DNA from: Limnobaculum zhutongyuii
GTDB taxonomy: Bacteria > Pseudomonadota > Gammaproteobacteria > Enterobacterales > Enterobacteriaceae
DNA: 64,000 bases
Assembly: GCF_004295645.1 (NCBI RefSeq)
Contig: NZ_CP034752.1
Coordinates: forward strand, 4,558,001-4,622,000
Reading direction: 5' to 3'
In this document: piece by piece, positions 9,001 through 15,950 of the stretch
How the letters are laid out: every line of letters begins with the position of its first letter
How positions within the stretch are numbered: position 1 is the first letter of the stretch
Translations under genes and position numbers: made by a program
Notes under the pieces: generated by a model
Told to the model about the DNA's origin: nothing
The model's database searches: none
Seen by the model: the letters and a program-made list of their open reading frames with translations, nothing else

Positions 9001-11506
9001 CGTTGTCGGTGATACTGACATTAGCCAGAGCCGGGGCAATAGTATCCACGGTAAACTCAATCGCATCAGACGGTTCACTTTCATTACCGGCTTCATCTTT
9101 TTCGATGATGGTAATGCTGTGCTCACCTTCGCTCAGCTCGGTTTCCGGCGTCCATTCCCACTTGCCGTCTTCATCCACGATGACTGAGCCAATGATTTCA
9201 TCACCGTCCTTGATAATAATGGTGTCGCCCGGCTCACCGCCGCCGTTAAAGGTTGGGGTGGCGTCGTCGGTTTTGCTGCCCGGCTCGATAGCACCAGTGG
9301 TGTCACCCACGTTATCGGTGGCGGTTGGGATTTCTGGTTTGGCTGGGGCAATGGTGTCGACAGTAAACTCAATCGCATCAGACGGCGCACTTTCATTACC
9401 CGCTTCATCTTTTTCGATGATGGTAATGCTGTGCTCACCTTCGCTCAGGTCAGTTTCCGGGGTCCATTCCCACTTGCCGTCTTGATCAACGATAACTGAA
9501 CCAATGATTTTATCACCATCCTTGATGATAATGGTGTCACCGGCGTCGCCTTCACCGTTAAAGGTTGGCGTGGCGTCGTCGGTTTTGCTGCCCGGCTCAA
9601 TGGCACCGGTAGTGTCGCCCACGTTATCAGTGGCGGTTGGTGCTTCCGGCTTGGCCGGGGCAATGGTGTCGACGGTAAACTCAATCGCATCAGACGGCGC
9701 GCTTTCGTTACCCGCTTCGTCTTTCTCGATAATGGTAATGCTGTGATCGCCTTCGCTCAGGTCAGTTTCCGGGGTCCATTCCCATTTGCCGTCTTCGTCC
9801 ACCACGGTTGAACCGATAACCTCGTCACCATCCTTGATGATGATAATGTCACCGGCATCGCCTTCACCGTTAAAGGTTGGGGTGGCGTCGTCGGTTTTGC
9901 TGCCCGGCTCAATGGCACCGGTGGTGTCGCCCACATTATCGGTGGCGGTTGGGATTTCTGGTTTAGCTGGCGCTACCGTGTCGACATTAAACTCAATCGC
10001 ATCAGACGGTGCGCTTTCGTTACCCGCTTCGTCTTTCTCGATAACGGTAATGCTGTGATCGCCTTCGCTCAGGTCAGTTTCCGGGGTCCATTCCCATTTG
10101 CCGTCTTCATCAACAATCACCGAACCAATGATTTCGTCACCATCCTTGATGATAATGGTGTCGCCGGCATCGCCTTCACCGTTAAAGGTTGGCGTAGCGT
10201 CATCGGTTTTACTGCCCGGCTCGATAGCACCGGTGGTATCACCGACATTGTCAGTGGCGGTTGGTGCTTCCGGTTTAGCTGGAGGCGTATTATCCACATC
10301 AACTACAACCGGAACCGAAGTATCAATATTAAAGTCAAATGTTGGTGAAAGCGGGCTAACATTACCTGCTATATCTGTTTCTGTGATGGTTACTTGATAA
10401 TGACCATCGGCTAAATCCGTTTCCGGCGTCCAGGTCCAGTTTCCGTTACTGTCGATGATAGCTTTACCTACTTCCTCACCATTAATGAAAATAGTGACGG
10501 TATTGCCGGGCTCGCCGGTACCAGTAATTTCAGGACGTGCATCATCAGTGGTTGCACCATTAGCAATCGGGCCTTGAATATCACCAACATTATCAATGAT
10601 ATCGCCAAATAATGGTCTTAGCGGGGCTATGGTATCAACGATAAATGAGAAATCATCAGAGGGAGCACTGATTGAGCCTGATGGCTCGGTTTGAGTAACG
10701 GTAATCTTGTGATCGCCATCTTTTAGTGCGGTTTCTGGTTTGAAGTTCCAGGTGCCATCGGCGTTTACAATTGCAGTACCGATAGCGATACCATTATCGT
10801 AAATAGTGATGGTATTACCAGCTTCACCAGTACCATAGATGATTGGATTTTTTTCGTCAGTAGAAGAGCCATAACTGATAGGGCCAGTAATGGTACCGGT
10901 CATATCTGTTGCGCCACTCAAGGTTGGTACCGCAGCAACTTTTGGCTCTGCAACAGATTGTTCAGGAGACGCTTCTGGTGTAGATGAACCTTTATTATGG
11001 TGCTTGTTATGATTGTAAATGGCACCGCCTGCGATCCCTGCTACGGCTGCACCCAGGAACCATGGCCATAAAGCCATCAGGTTGTTATCGTCTTCAGTTT
11101 CGGTATTGGCAAACAGGTAAGAGCCATCGCCCAATGATGTACCAGCCAGCGCTGCCGGTGCCAGGCTGCCATCTTCAAGCAAATAACCTTCAGCAGAACC
11201 ATCCGTTACCATATAAGCATACAGTTGACCGTCTTCAGCCATACCCAGTAAGGCTTGGTCATTGCCTGTAGCGTAGTAATCTTCAATAACAATTGCCGGG
11301 TTTGAATCACCTTCAAGAATGATATTTAAGTTATCGCCATTGCGTTGGAGCGTTATGTTCTCTGGTGCAAAGTTATCATCTTCATTTTTGAGAACATATT
11401 TACTTCCAGGCTGGATTTTAATCTTGATAGTTTTTTGGGCATTAAGAGAAATTACTTGAGAGGTACTGTTTCCTGAATTCACTAATAAACTGGCGTTCTT
11501 ACTCAT
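1..11506 (-). CDS. Giant BapA-like repeat adhesin secreted by type I system (3' end beyond window)
   Basis: A single frame stays open from the ATG at 11506 to the left edge: 3,835 codons, with frame phase checked at seven places. A GGAG lies 8 bases before the ATG. The N-terminus resembles the BapA prefix domain, followed by a hydrophobic stretch (LMALWPWFLGAAVAG) and a His/Lys-rich linker. About 28 Ig-like units of 100-110 residues follow (roughly 10920 down to 2400), with recurring DNVGD, TDD.TP, GEAG and DTVAP motifs. Next is an FG-GAP-like region (about 1900-850: DINRDGYTDV, DYNGDGWLDL, DWNHDGKMDI), then Asp/Gly-rich GxxGNDTF motifs and the VYGFTVG start of a type I secretion C-terminal domain. 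Expected role: exported surface or biofilm adhesin with calcium-stiffened repeats. The missing C-terminus and the transporter genes would lie left of the window. Family assignment is firm; ligand and exact homologue are unknown. Confidence 0.93.
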   Translation of the reverse strand, partial: MSKNASLLVNSGNSTSQVISLNAQKTIKIKIQPGSKYVLKNEDDNFAPENITLQRNGDNLNIILEGDSNPAIVIEDYYATGNDQALLGMAEDGQLYAYMVTDGSAEGYLLEDGSLAPAALAGTSLGDGSYLFANTETEDDNNLMALWPWFLGAAVAGIAGGAIYNHNKHHNKGSSTPEASPEQSVAEPKVAAVPTLSGATDMTGTITGPISYGSSTDEKNPIIYGTGEAGNTITIYDNGIAIGTAIVNADGTWNFKPETALKDGDHKITVTQTEPSGSISAPSDDFSFIVDTIAPLRPLFGDIIDNVGDIQGPIANGATTDDARPEITGTGEPGNTVTIFINGEEVGKAIIDSNGNWTWTPETDLADGHYQVTITETDIAGNVSPLSPTFDFNIDTSVPVVVDVDNTPPAKPEAPTATDNVGDTTGAIEPGSKTDDATPTFNGEGDAGDTIIIKDGDEIIGSVIVDEDGKWEWTPETDLSEGDHSITVIEKDEAGNESAPSDAIEFNVDTVAPAKPEIPTATDNVGDTTGAIEPGSKTDDATPTFNGEGDAGDIIIIKDGDEVIGSTVVDEDGKWEWTPETDLSEGDHSITIIEKDEAGNESAPSDAIEFTVDTIAPAKPEAPTATDNVGDTTGAIEPGSKTDDATPTFNGEGDAGDTIIIKDGDKIIGSVIVDQDGKWEWTPETDLSEGEHSITIIEKDEAGNESAPSDAIEFTVDTIAPAKPEIPTATDNVGDTTGAIEPGSKTDDATPTFNGGGEPGDTIIIKDGDEIIGSVIVDEDGKWEWTPETELSEGEHSITIIEKDEAGNESEPSDAIEFTVDTIAPALANVSITDNVGAVTGSLKDGDITDDNTPTFSGQAEANGMVIIYNGDDVIGSAKADANGDWTFTPDTLADGDYQFTTTVTDQAGNTSETTPVVHITIDTSVIEVTISKLVDNVGDITGDIKTNGVTDDARPEIIGEGKADSIINVYDGETLLGSTTVDNEGHWSFTPTTDLSEGEHSITATATGKAGNISEPTTAFTFTVDTVAPAKPDAPTTTDNVGDTTGAIEPGSKTDDATPTFNGEGDAGDTIIIKDGDQVIGSTVVDADGKWEWTPETDLSEGDHSITVIEKDEAGNESEPSDPIEFTVDTIAPAKPEAPTATDNVGDTTGAIEPGSKTDDATPTFNGGGEPGDTIIIKDGDEIIGSVIVDEDGKWEWTPETELSEGEHSITIIEKDEAGNESEPSDAIEFTVDTVAPAKPEAPTATDNVGDTTGAIEPGSKTDDATPTFNGEGDAGDIIIIKDGDQVIGSTVVDADGKWEWTPETNLAEGDHSITVIEKDEAGNESVPSDPIEFTVDTIAPAKPEAPTATDNVGDTTGAIEPGSKTDDATPTFNGEGDAGDIIIIKDGDQVIGSTVVDADGKWEWTPETDLSEGDHSITVIEKDEAGNESVPSDPIEFTVDTIAPAKPEAPTATDNVGDTTGAIEPGSKTDDATPTFNGEGDAGDTIIIKDGDQVIGSTVVDADGKWEWTPETDLSEGDHSITVIEKDEAGNESVPSDPIEFTVDTIAPAQANVSIIDNVGAVTGALKDGDITDDNTPTFSGQAEANGMVIIYNGDDVIGSVKADDNGNWTFTPDTLADGDYQFTTTVTDTAGNTGETSAIVHITIDTSAVAVTITKLVDNVGDITGDIKANDITDDARPEIIGKGKADSTINVYDGETLLGSTTTNEQGNWSFTPITDLSEGEHSIIATATDKAGNVSAPTDAFTFTVDTVAPLLPTIESAEDNVGIITGPMSSGSFTDDSTPTLSGKAEKGSTVNVYDGETLLGSTTADSNGKWSFTTEALAEGEHKFHVTATDTAGNVSDKSTDFVLTMDFTSPDSSLLAITGVNDTVGAYTGNIESGNTTDDSRPTISGTGTSGDTIIVYTKDSSGSHEIGRTEVDFEGKWNLQPATALKEGENEFTAVEIDPVGNITDPSDKYSITLDTSIPEVPVLESVNDNVGSITGDLNKGDFTDDNTPTFTGTGAKNGIVTLYNDGVEIGTAKVDADGKWSFTPATALTDGEYKITVDTTNTVGQISDKTDMFNFVVDTTAPGAATDLAITDNVGAVTGALKDGDTTDDNTPTFSGQAEANGMVIIYNGDEVIGSAKADTNGDWTFTPDALADGDYQFTTTVTDAAGNTGAASATVHITIDTSVVTVAITKLVDNVGDITGDIKANDFTDDTRPEIIGEGKADSVIKVYDGETLLGSTTVDAEGNWSFTPATDLSEGAHSITATATDKAGNVSAPTDAFTFTVDTVAPTTPTIDSAEDNVGDVQGTLTSNSSTDDTTPALSGTAEKNSTVNVYEGETLLGSITADSNGKWTFTTEALAEGEYTFHVTATDAAGNTSQPSNDFVLDIDFTAPGITTNLAITDNVGAVTGALKDGDTTDDNTPTFSGQAEANGMVIIYNGDEVIGSTKANASGDWTFTPDTLTDGDYQFTTTVTDAAGNTGEASTTVNITIDTSIVTVTITKLVDNVGDITGDIKTNDITDDARPEIIGEGKAGSVINVYDGETLLGSTTADAEGHWSFTPASDLSEGEHSITATATDKAGNTSEPTTAFTFIVDTVAPTAPIIDSAEDNVGEIQGTLTSNSSTDDATPTLNGTAEKNSTVNLYDGETLLGTTTTDNNGKWTFTTDTLTEGKHTFHVTATDAAGNVSQPSNNFVLTMDFTAPDASKLAITGVDDQTGIVTGNVKSGDITDETRPTISGTGTAGDTIIVYTTDSADKHIIGSTTVDAEGNWNLKPAEALVQGENKFTAVEMDPVGNLTDPCKPYTIILDTFVSDAKVTITEISDDRGGSSTDFITNDNTLLISGTLDKALLSDETVEITLDDGKTWTKATTLTDTGWTVDLQSTELDAGDYIIKARVVDTAGNIGSTDNHALTIALEGRDMNGLNTTAKISTDTSHGLVSGDIFSHSATITNTDMVTRDSNVTVSGTLSAALLTGEKLQISLDNGVTWATITMSGNNWSYVLPEVSVDTTYNYKLQVIDNAGNVGKNTAFAENYKVVIDLTVPDALTAAPDIATHVSTKDSFTFDSSHYGSVEAGTIVALVSDENGNGSYQEGLDQVLGFAKANADGSWSLTTSLPAGAHNLAFMVWDEAGNHSSMGASTSVGVTDGEGSLLIAQSWGGTTDADGRGLNSAAVTISQDGLWSFFQSVRGTSGTTTANAGRVYTATDQENYNSTYLAQPSTSNGAGYNVDDASYSRYINSAVFADINRDGYTDVMSQVSSYGNGGRTAYWMQNADGSFSPKAVDQGTLNHLGGVIAYDREGDGYLDFVLADSESDSISFLKNVNGVLSYEQASGFSTGHPGGAIPAALSIMHEVGAVDIDNNGTVDITAHVDYNGAGVNAGNGSRGLGILYNELTGTGKTNFGTVGYYANVFSNDGADDYGNLSISMTYADYNGDGWLDLFLSRGTKGGANSDESRIYLNDGTGKLMATDAQALWFGDKQVGGTSLAVDWNHDGKMDIIEVQRSGISGSPMLYTNNGTNVWGANAVSLTGSTKFDNITGAVALDYDWDGSMDLVLYRSGSDAGVVSSTNSAPTLLVKNTNIAADGTSLQIRIVDGNGINTFYSNTVKLYNSAGVCVATQLINPQASGSSNSMGLVSFFGLDPNEVYSVQLLRITNGVTDHVGATSSIGGYTNNTVNLNWGGLTTGKSHDAYVLTAESTDAVNNTTGTAGIIGTGYNDTFFGSAGDDTYTGGGGWNRVMSGQQVWSETEGMDIVDYSRSASAITADLKTGVATGQGNDKLISIEGLIGTDKDDTFTDNAANNLFEGRGGNDTFHLTNGGNDTLMYKVQAGKSSDSTGGNGHDTVYGFTVG
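2400..10920 (-). repeat. Ig-like repeat array inside the adhesin, with higher-order units
   Basis: About 28 tandem units of roughly 300-330 bp. One type (linker PAKPEAPT, motif GEGDAGDTIIIKDGD) fills about 6860-8400 and 9045-10275 with near-identical DNA. Three other types recur as an ordered triplet with a 927-bp period (3 x 309): about 3440-4365, 4365-5285 and 5930-6850, with two units of the triplet again at 8400-9025. Near-identical copies make this stretch prone to recombination and to assembly collapse, so the copy number here may not be the true one. Confidence 0.85.
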
Positions 11507-11834
11507 GTGGATAGCTCCGTTAGACTTTGTTCGTTTACCCGAAATTAGTGGTTATCTGATAATGATGTGTTGTTATCATTTTTAGATGCAGCAAACGCGA
11601 ACAACATATTTGTTTTTCGCGTCATTTATCCGGGGTGTGGGGATATAATAGTTGTGTTGTTTTTTATTTTCGCTGTCCGATAATGGATGGGTAATTTATA
11701 AGAAGGTTTTTGATTTTATTTTCTGTTTTAATAATGTTGTTTTTTATTTTTTTAAATATTATTTTTTGATAGTAATGTAAATAAATTAAATTATATTGAT
11801 TTAGATAATTGGTTGATTTTTATTGTTTTTATTT

Positions 11835-11894
11835 TTGTAATTGTAATTGTAATTGTAATTGTAATTGTAATTGTAATTGTAATTGTAATTGTAA
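11835..11894. repeat. Hexanucleotide tandem repeat, 10 perfect copies of TTGTAA
   Basis: Ten uninterrupted copies of TTGTAA (TTACAA on the adhesin strand), 60 bases, ending 329 bases upstream of the adhesin ATG. Pure short tandem repeats change copy number by slipped-strand mispairing. At this place the effect would be on promoter spacing or nucleoid-protein binding, not on a reading frame. Confidence 0.95.
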
Positions 11895-12183
11895 ATTTAA
11901 TTAAAGTTTTATTTAATTTTAAATATCAAGTAAATGCTCTTTGATATTTCTGGTTAGGTGTTGTTTGAATGGTGGTGTTTATTGTTGGTGTCTTTTAATG
12001 GATAGGTATGAGTAATTATTATTGAATAGCAAAATTACCTGTCTAGTTTTGGACAGTATATAAATTAATTGATAATAATTTGGTGAAATAAATAAAGGTT
12101 GGCTGTCAGTTTATAATGCTGACAGGTGATGACAATAATTGGTATCTCAGATAGTTATTGGATAGAGCAGATTAAGTAGGAGT

Positions 12184-12215
12184 AATGCCAGGAATCTCAT
12201 GGGATTCCTGGCATT
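12184..12215 (-). terminator. Perfect 13-bp inverted repeat downstream of the repeat-rich membrane gene
   Basis: AATGCCAGGAATC (12184-12196) pairs perfectly with GATTCCTGGCATT (12203-12215) around a 6-base loop, 18 bases past the stop codon of the minus-strand gene ending at 12234. No T-tract follows on the minus strand, so it is either a weak terminator or an RNA-stabilising 3' hairpin. Confidence 0.5.
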
Positions 12216-12233
12216 AATTAGTGACTAAGACGG

Positions 12234-14111
12234 TTAATGAGACTGAGCCGCTGGAGGGGAAGGTGATTCTGTTTCGTTTTCTTCACCGACAGCCTGACGA
12301 GCTTCCCGATAAGCGGTCAGAAACACGCTGAAGAACCCATTGGTTGGATACCATTTATCATCCTTTTTAATGACTGGCATCTCTATATGTAATTCCAGCT
12401 CTTTGTCCTTTTTTTCATCATCGAGCAGCCGACTAATCAAACCATCGTTATAACCAACGGAAAGTGGACATATATAGTAGGGGTCTTTAGTTACCTGACA
12501 TTCACCAATGGGTTTAATCCATGTTACTTTTTCAGGCATGGAAACAATGTATTGACTGGTTTTACCCCCACTAATAATTTTATCTAACTGCATAAGACCA
12601 GCCAGAAAAGCGATTTTTATCCCCTGTTCTTTTTCATGCAACATATTGTAATAGGCATTTTCACCATTCACTTTTCTTGTGATTTTGGCTCTATCTTCAA
12701 TGATTACCGTGAAATCGTCTTTGCTGGTTGGAGCAACCTGATAGCTAAATTCTTCAACAATATCAGTAGCGGTTTTATCTTTGCCCGTTGCTTTGTAGGT
12801 TACTGATGCAGTGCAACTGCGTACGCGAGACTCATCGTTATACGTAGTTTGGTTCATTTCGGTTATTGAATTGAGGCGGTAAAAAGTTGGCTGCCCCATG
12901 ATTTTCTGGAGTCTGTTGTTTTTGGATGGTGATTTTGTACCATCAGTAATATTAAGGCTTTGGTTTAGCTGCTGAACAATTTTAATATTATTGCAGTCCG
13001 GTGCTTCTGACTGCGTGAAATAAATAATAACAATGATGGCGGCAACGACAAGAATCAGCAGTTTTTTAAGGCATCCTCCACTATTCGTTTTTTTGGCATT
13101 AACTGGCGCTGGGGGCGTTGATGGTGGCAGTTTTACCGTACTTTTGGGAGGAGTAACATATTGTTTGGTTTTAGGGGCTTTTTTCTTTTGTGGTAAGTTG
13201 GTTGGTGGTTTCTTTACCAGTTCGCGTTTCTCAAGCCACGCCAGTAACTCATCGCTGTCTTTAAAATGAATATCAGGGTGTTGAGAAAGTACTGTCTTAG
13301 CTCTTTTTATCGTGCGTTCATTAAGAATGCCGGAATAGTACAACAGCATTAACATTTCCAGCACATCGCTATCGGTAGACGATATTTCATCGTGTTCTAT
13401 ATTTAGTGATTCTGGTTGGTCATCGTTATTCGCTACGGATTCACTGGGTACTGTTTCAATGATGATTTCAGCATTAGAGGCGATCTGTTCAGGAATATTT
13501 TCAGGCTGGTTTTCTTCAACCGCTTCTTGTTCAGGAATATCCTCGGGCAGGCTTTCTTCAACAGTCTCTTGTTCAGGAATATCCTCAGGCTGATTTTCTT
13601 CGACCGCTTCTTGTTCAGGAATATCTTCGGGCTGACTTTCTTCAACCGCTTCTTGTTCGGGAATATCCTCAGGCAGGCTTTCTTCAACCGCATCTTGTTC
13701 AGAAATATCCCCGGCCAGGCTTTCATCAACCGCTTCTTGTTCAGGAATATCCTCGGGCAGGCTTTCATCAACCGCTGCTTGTTCAGGAATATCCTCGGGC
13801 AGGCTTTCATCAACCGCTGCTTGTTCAGGAATATCCTCGGGCAGATTTTCTTCAGCAGTTTCTTGTTCAGGAATATCTTCGGGTAGACTTTCTTCAGCCG
13901 TTTCTTGTGCTATTACAGGTTCGTTTGTTACCGGACGTTCGCTGATGATCCGATTTTCCAGCAGCCAGTCGATAGCACCATCCTGAGAGTCAAAGCTAAT
14001 ATTGGAAATAAACTGTAGGTAAAGCTTCGCCCTACTTAACTGGTCTTCTGTGATCAGGTTTTGTTCATACAGTCGGGTAAGTAACTCTGTCCGTTGAGTG
14101 CTATCTGACAT
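12234..14111 (-). CDS. Single-pass membrane protein with ten 14-residue acidic repeats, function unknown
   Basis: 625 residues, not recognised as a named family. Residues about 8-60 form a helical unit (LLTRLYEQNLIT ... FDSQDGAIDWLLENRII). Residues 70-209 are ten copies of a 14-residue acidic repeat of the type EAVEESLPEDIPEQ. Residues about 248-301 repeat the N-terminal unit in diverged form (LEMLMLLYYSGIL ... LLAWLEKRELV). A Pro/Lys/Thr-rich linker leads to a membrane segment at about 348-367, and the last ~255 residues would then be periplasmic. No signal peptide is seen, so the N-terminal half should be cytoplasmic. It starts 42 bases after the stop of its paralogue (14154-15170), so the two are probably co-transcribed. 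The acidic repeat probably acts as a flexible spacer. Confidence 0.85.
   Translation of the reverse strand: MSDSTQRTELLTRLYEQNLITEDQLSRAKLYLQFISNISFDSQDGAIDWLLENRIISERPVTNEPVIAQETAEESLPEDIPEQETAEENLPEDIPEQAAVDESLPEDIPEQAAVDESLPEDIPEQEAVDESLAGDISEQDAVEESLPEDIPEQEAVEESQPEDIPEQEAVEENQPEDIPEQETVEESLPEDIPEQEAVEENQPENIPEQIASNAEIIIETVPSESVANNDDQPESLNIEHDEISSTDSDVLEMLMLLYYSGILNERTIKRAKTVLSQHPDIHFKDSDELLAWLEKRELVKKPPTNLPQKKKAPKTKQYVTPPKSTVKLPPSTPPAPVNAKKTNSGGCLKKLLILVVAAIIVIIYFTQSEAPDCNNIKIVQQLNQSLNITDGTKSPSKNNRLQKIMGQPTFYRLNSITEMNQTTYNDESRVRSCTASVTYKATGKDKTATDIVEEFSYQVAPTSKDDFTVIIEDRAKITRKVNGENAYYNMLHEKEQGIKIAFLAGLMQLDKIISGGKTSQYIVSMPEKVTWIKPIGECQVTKDPYYICPLSVGYNDGLISRLLDDEKKDKELELHIEMPVIKKDDKWYPTNGFFSVFLTAYREARQAVGEENETESPSPPAAQSH
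13485..13904 (-). repeat. Ten 42-bp coding repeats
   Basis: In-frame 42-bp units encode the 14-residue acidic repeat of the preceding protein. The units differ at a few codons (ETAEES, AAVDES, EAVEEN; one has LAGDISEQ in place of LPEDIPEQ). As multiples of three they can expand or contract without breaking the frame. The antisense strand is open across the repeat, which is only a shadow of its composition. Confidence 0.9.
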
Positions 14112-14153
14112 TTCTGATTTTTCCTGTAATTTTTATTTTCTGATCAAGTAACT

Positions 14154-15170
14154 CTACTCATCATATCCATGAAAGCTGGAGATGGTCATGGTGACATCGC
14201 TTTTCACATCTTTACCGGGTTTCAGTTGGTAAGTAATAGATTCCCCATCGGAAGGCACAATGCGCATATTGCACAGGCGAAAAGCATCAGACTTATTGGT
14301 CTGAATAATTTTTCCTGCTGAAAACTGAGGCACTTTGTCATAAGGGTGCTTTTCCTCATAATGCTTTCTTAGTGCCTTTAATACGCTCTGAACAATCATT
14401 GGATGATCGCAATTTGCTGCGACGGCTACGGGTTCTGAGGCGGGGGATGTGGATTGCTCTGAGCGGACTGATGGCGTTGCTGCCGCTGGAGGAATGTCGG
14501 CCACAGGTAATGGAGCAACAGATTCAACTGGTTGAGGAGCAGAGGCTGAGTTATCTGTCTTACTGCATTTATTCACCCAGCTAATGAACACGAAAAAGAG
14601 AATAAGCGGCAGTAGCTTACTCTTTATAAACCCGCTCTTTTTCTTTGGCTGATTGGCAGACCTTGGTGGAGCCTGTTGAACCACTACGGGCTCACTGGCT
14701 TCTTGCTGAATGGAACGTTGGGCTGCTGAGTGGTCAGCTTGTTCTTGCGCAATTCCCTGTTCTACCAGCCATAAGAAAAGGTGATAAGAGGTATTGAATT
14801 TGAGGTTATTACGGCTCAAAAGCAGCGAACGGGCATCAACAAACTGCTGGTCATCAATAAAATCGGTATTGTGAAGCTGAGTCAATAAATCGATATGCTG
14901 CTGTTGTTGGGGACTAATGCTGTTTTCTGGCTGAGTGACTCTGACCGATGGAGTTGCCTGTGGCGGTGCTTCAGGGGTACTCTCTGCCTGTGGGGCACCA
15001 ATAATTTTGTTATTCAATAACCAGGTGATAGCACTGGATTCACTGTCAAAGCCGTTGGCGGTTCCGGACAGCAGGCAGGCGATGGCTTTTCGTCTTTCCT
15101 GCTCGGTAATTACGTTTTGACTGGCGAGATTTGCTAACAGCGCAATTTGTTCGTCGGTGGAGAGTGCCAT
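14154..15170 (-). CDS. Single-pass membrane protein, paralogue of the downstream acidic-repeat protein
   Basis: 338 residues, no named family recognised. The architecture matches the 12234-14111 protein but without the acidic repeat: a helical unit at about residues 8-60 (ALLANLASQNVIT ... FDSESSAITWLLNNKII), a second at about 92-144 (LLTQLHNTDFID ... YHLFLWLVEQGIA), a Lys-rich stretch, a membrane segment at about 186-203 (LLPLILFFVFISWV) and a C-terminal domain of ~130 residues that would be periplasmic. It lies between the ape operon (57 bases upstream) and its paralogue on the same strand. No catalytic motif is visible. A shared cell-envelope role with either neighbour is possible but unproven. 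Confidence 0.83.
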   Translation of the reverse strand: MALSTDEQIALLANLASQNVITEQERRKAIACLLSGTANGFDSESSAITWLLNNKIIGAPQAESTPEAPPQATPSVRVTQPENSISPQQQQHIDLLTQLHNTDFIDDQQFVDARSLLLSRNNLKFNTSYHLFLWLVEQGIAQEQADHSAAQRSIQQEASEPVVVQQAPPRSANQPKKKSGFIKSKLLPLILFFVFISWVNKCSKTDNSASAPQPVESVAPLPVADIPPAAATPSVRSEQSTSPASEPVAVAANCDHPMIVQSVLKALRKHYEEKHPYDKVPQFSAGKIIQTNKSDAFRLCNMRIVPSDGESITYQLKPGKDVKSDVTMTISSFHGYDE

Positions 15171-15227
15171 AATTAAGCTGAATATTCCCTGTCTGTTCTG
15201 CTAATGGTTCGTTATAGCATTTTTAGC

Positions 15228-15947
15228 TTACTTTGGTGTAGTGAATCCCACTAACTCCGGCAATTCCATTGGGCTAAGGATGCATTTTTCACTGTCTGCC
15301 AGCCAGCTTTGAATGTGCTGAACGGCTGAATTCGTGCTGATGGCCCAGGCGATATCCTGATGGCGGCTGGTAACGCAAAACAGCTCAGGCTGAAAGTCGG
15401 CCAATAGCGTTTTTTGCTGCGGCTTAATTTGAATCTGCTTCATCTGCCAGACGCCTTTAGCTGAGAGTTTTAGTACCGATTCTCTCAACGTCCAGAGCTG
15501 CCAAAAACCGTCGGTTTGTCTTGGTTCAGGTAAGTTTTTCAGCCACTGATATTCATCATCACTAAAGCTGTACTGTGCTAATTCCATTAGCTTTCTTCTC
15601 GGCCGGATGTGCTCTACATCCAGCCCAATTCGACCGCTTTGCGCCAGCGCTACCATAATGTATTCACCGCTGTGGCTGATATTAAAATCAGGTAATTCAC
15701 TATTGGTAAAAACAGGACGCCCATTATCAGAAGTAACGATATCAGGCAGTTCCAGCCAGCCAAGTTGATGAAACATCAGTTCAGCCAGCAGCCAGCGGCC
15801 AGAAATAAACTGCTGTCGACGTTTAGGATTAAACAGTTCCCCTTGCTGCCGTATGGATAGCGGAAGCCGCGATTGCCGAGTTGGTAACCATTCCTCATTC
15901 GGCAGGCGCAGCTTGGCAACGGTAATGTTGGCAGGGGGCAGACTCAT
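15228..15947 (-). CDS. 4'-phosphopantetheinyl transferase of the aryl polyene cluster
   Basis: 239 residues of the Sfp/AcpT superfamily. It should transfer phosphopantetheine from CoA to the serine of the two cluster acyl carrier proteins (ApeE, ApeF). Visible motifs are FNISHSGEY, the magnesium-binding GLDVEHIRPRR and the helix WTLRESVLKLSAKG, where Arg replaces the more usual Lys of the W..KEA motif. It starts 3 bases after the apeR stop and is the last gene of the long minus-strand operon. An intact PPTase argues that the cluster was functional until recently. Confidence 0.88.
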   Translation of the reverse strand: MSLPPANITVAKLRLPNEEWLPTRQSRLPLSIRQQGELFNPKRRQQFISGRWLLAELMFHQLGWLELPDIVTSDNGRPVFTNSELPDFNISHSGEYIMVALAQSGRIGLDVEHIRPRRKLMELAQYSFSDDEYQWLKNLPEPRQTDGFWQLWTLRESVLKLSAKGVWQMKQIQIKPQQKTLLADFQPELFCVTSRHQDIAWAISTNSAVQHIQSWLADSEKCILSPMELPELVGFTTPK

Positions 15948-15950
15948 ATT

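Larger units (their letters stand above)
11507..12233. promoter_or_regulatory. AT-rich non-coding gap upstream of the adhesin
   Basis: 727 bases with no credible gene. The part nearest the adhesin (11507-11950) is strongly AT-rich and should hold its promoter; no convincing -35/-10 pair stands out. It contains the hexamer array at 11835-11894. Further right are two short dyads: CTGTC/GACAG (12039-12056) and CTGTCAG/CTGACAG (12103-12125). AT-rich leaders of large adhesins are often silenced by H-NS; that is inference here. Confidence 0.5.

Noticed and set aside
12184..12215. Transposon end or attachment site
   Set aside because: The 13-bp dyad is isolated, with no transposase, target duplication or partner repeat; a 3' hairpin is simpler.
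13416..13886. Plus-strand open frame rich in Phe/Leu/Arg
   Set aside because: Antisense shadow of the 42-bp coding repeats in the minus-strand membrane protein gene.
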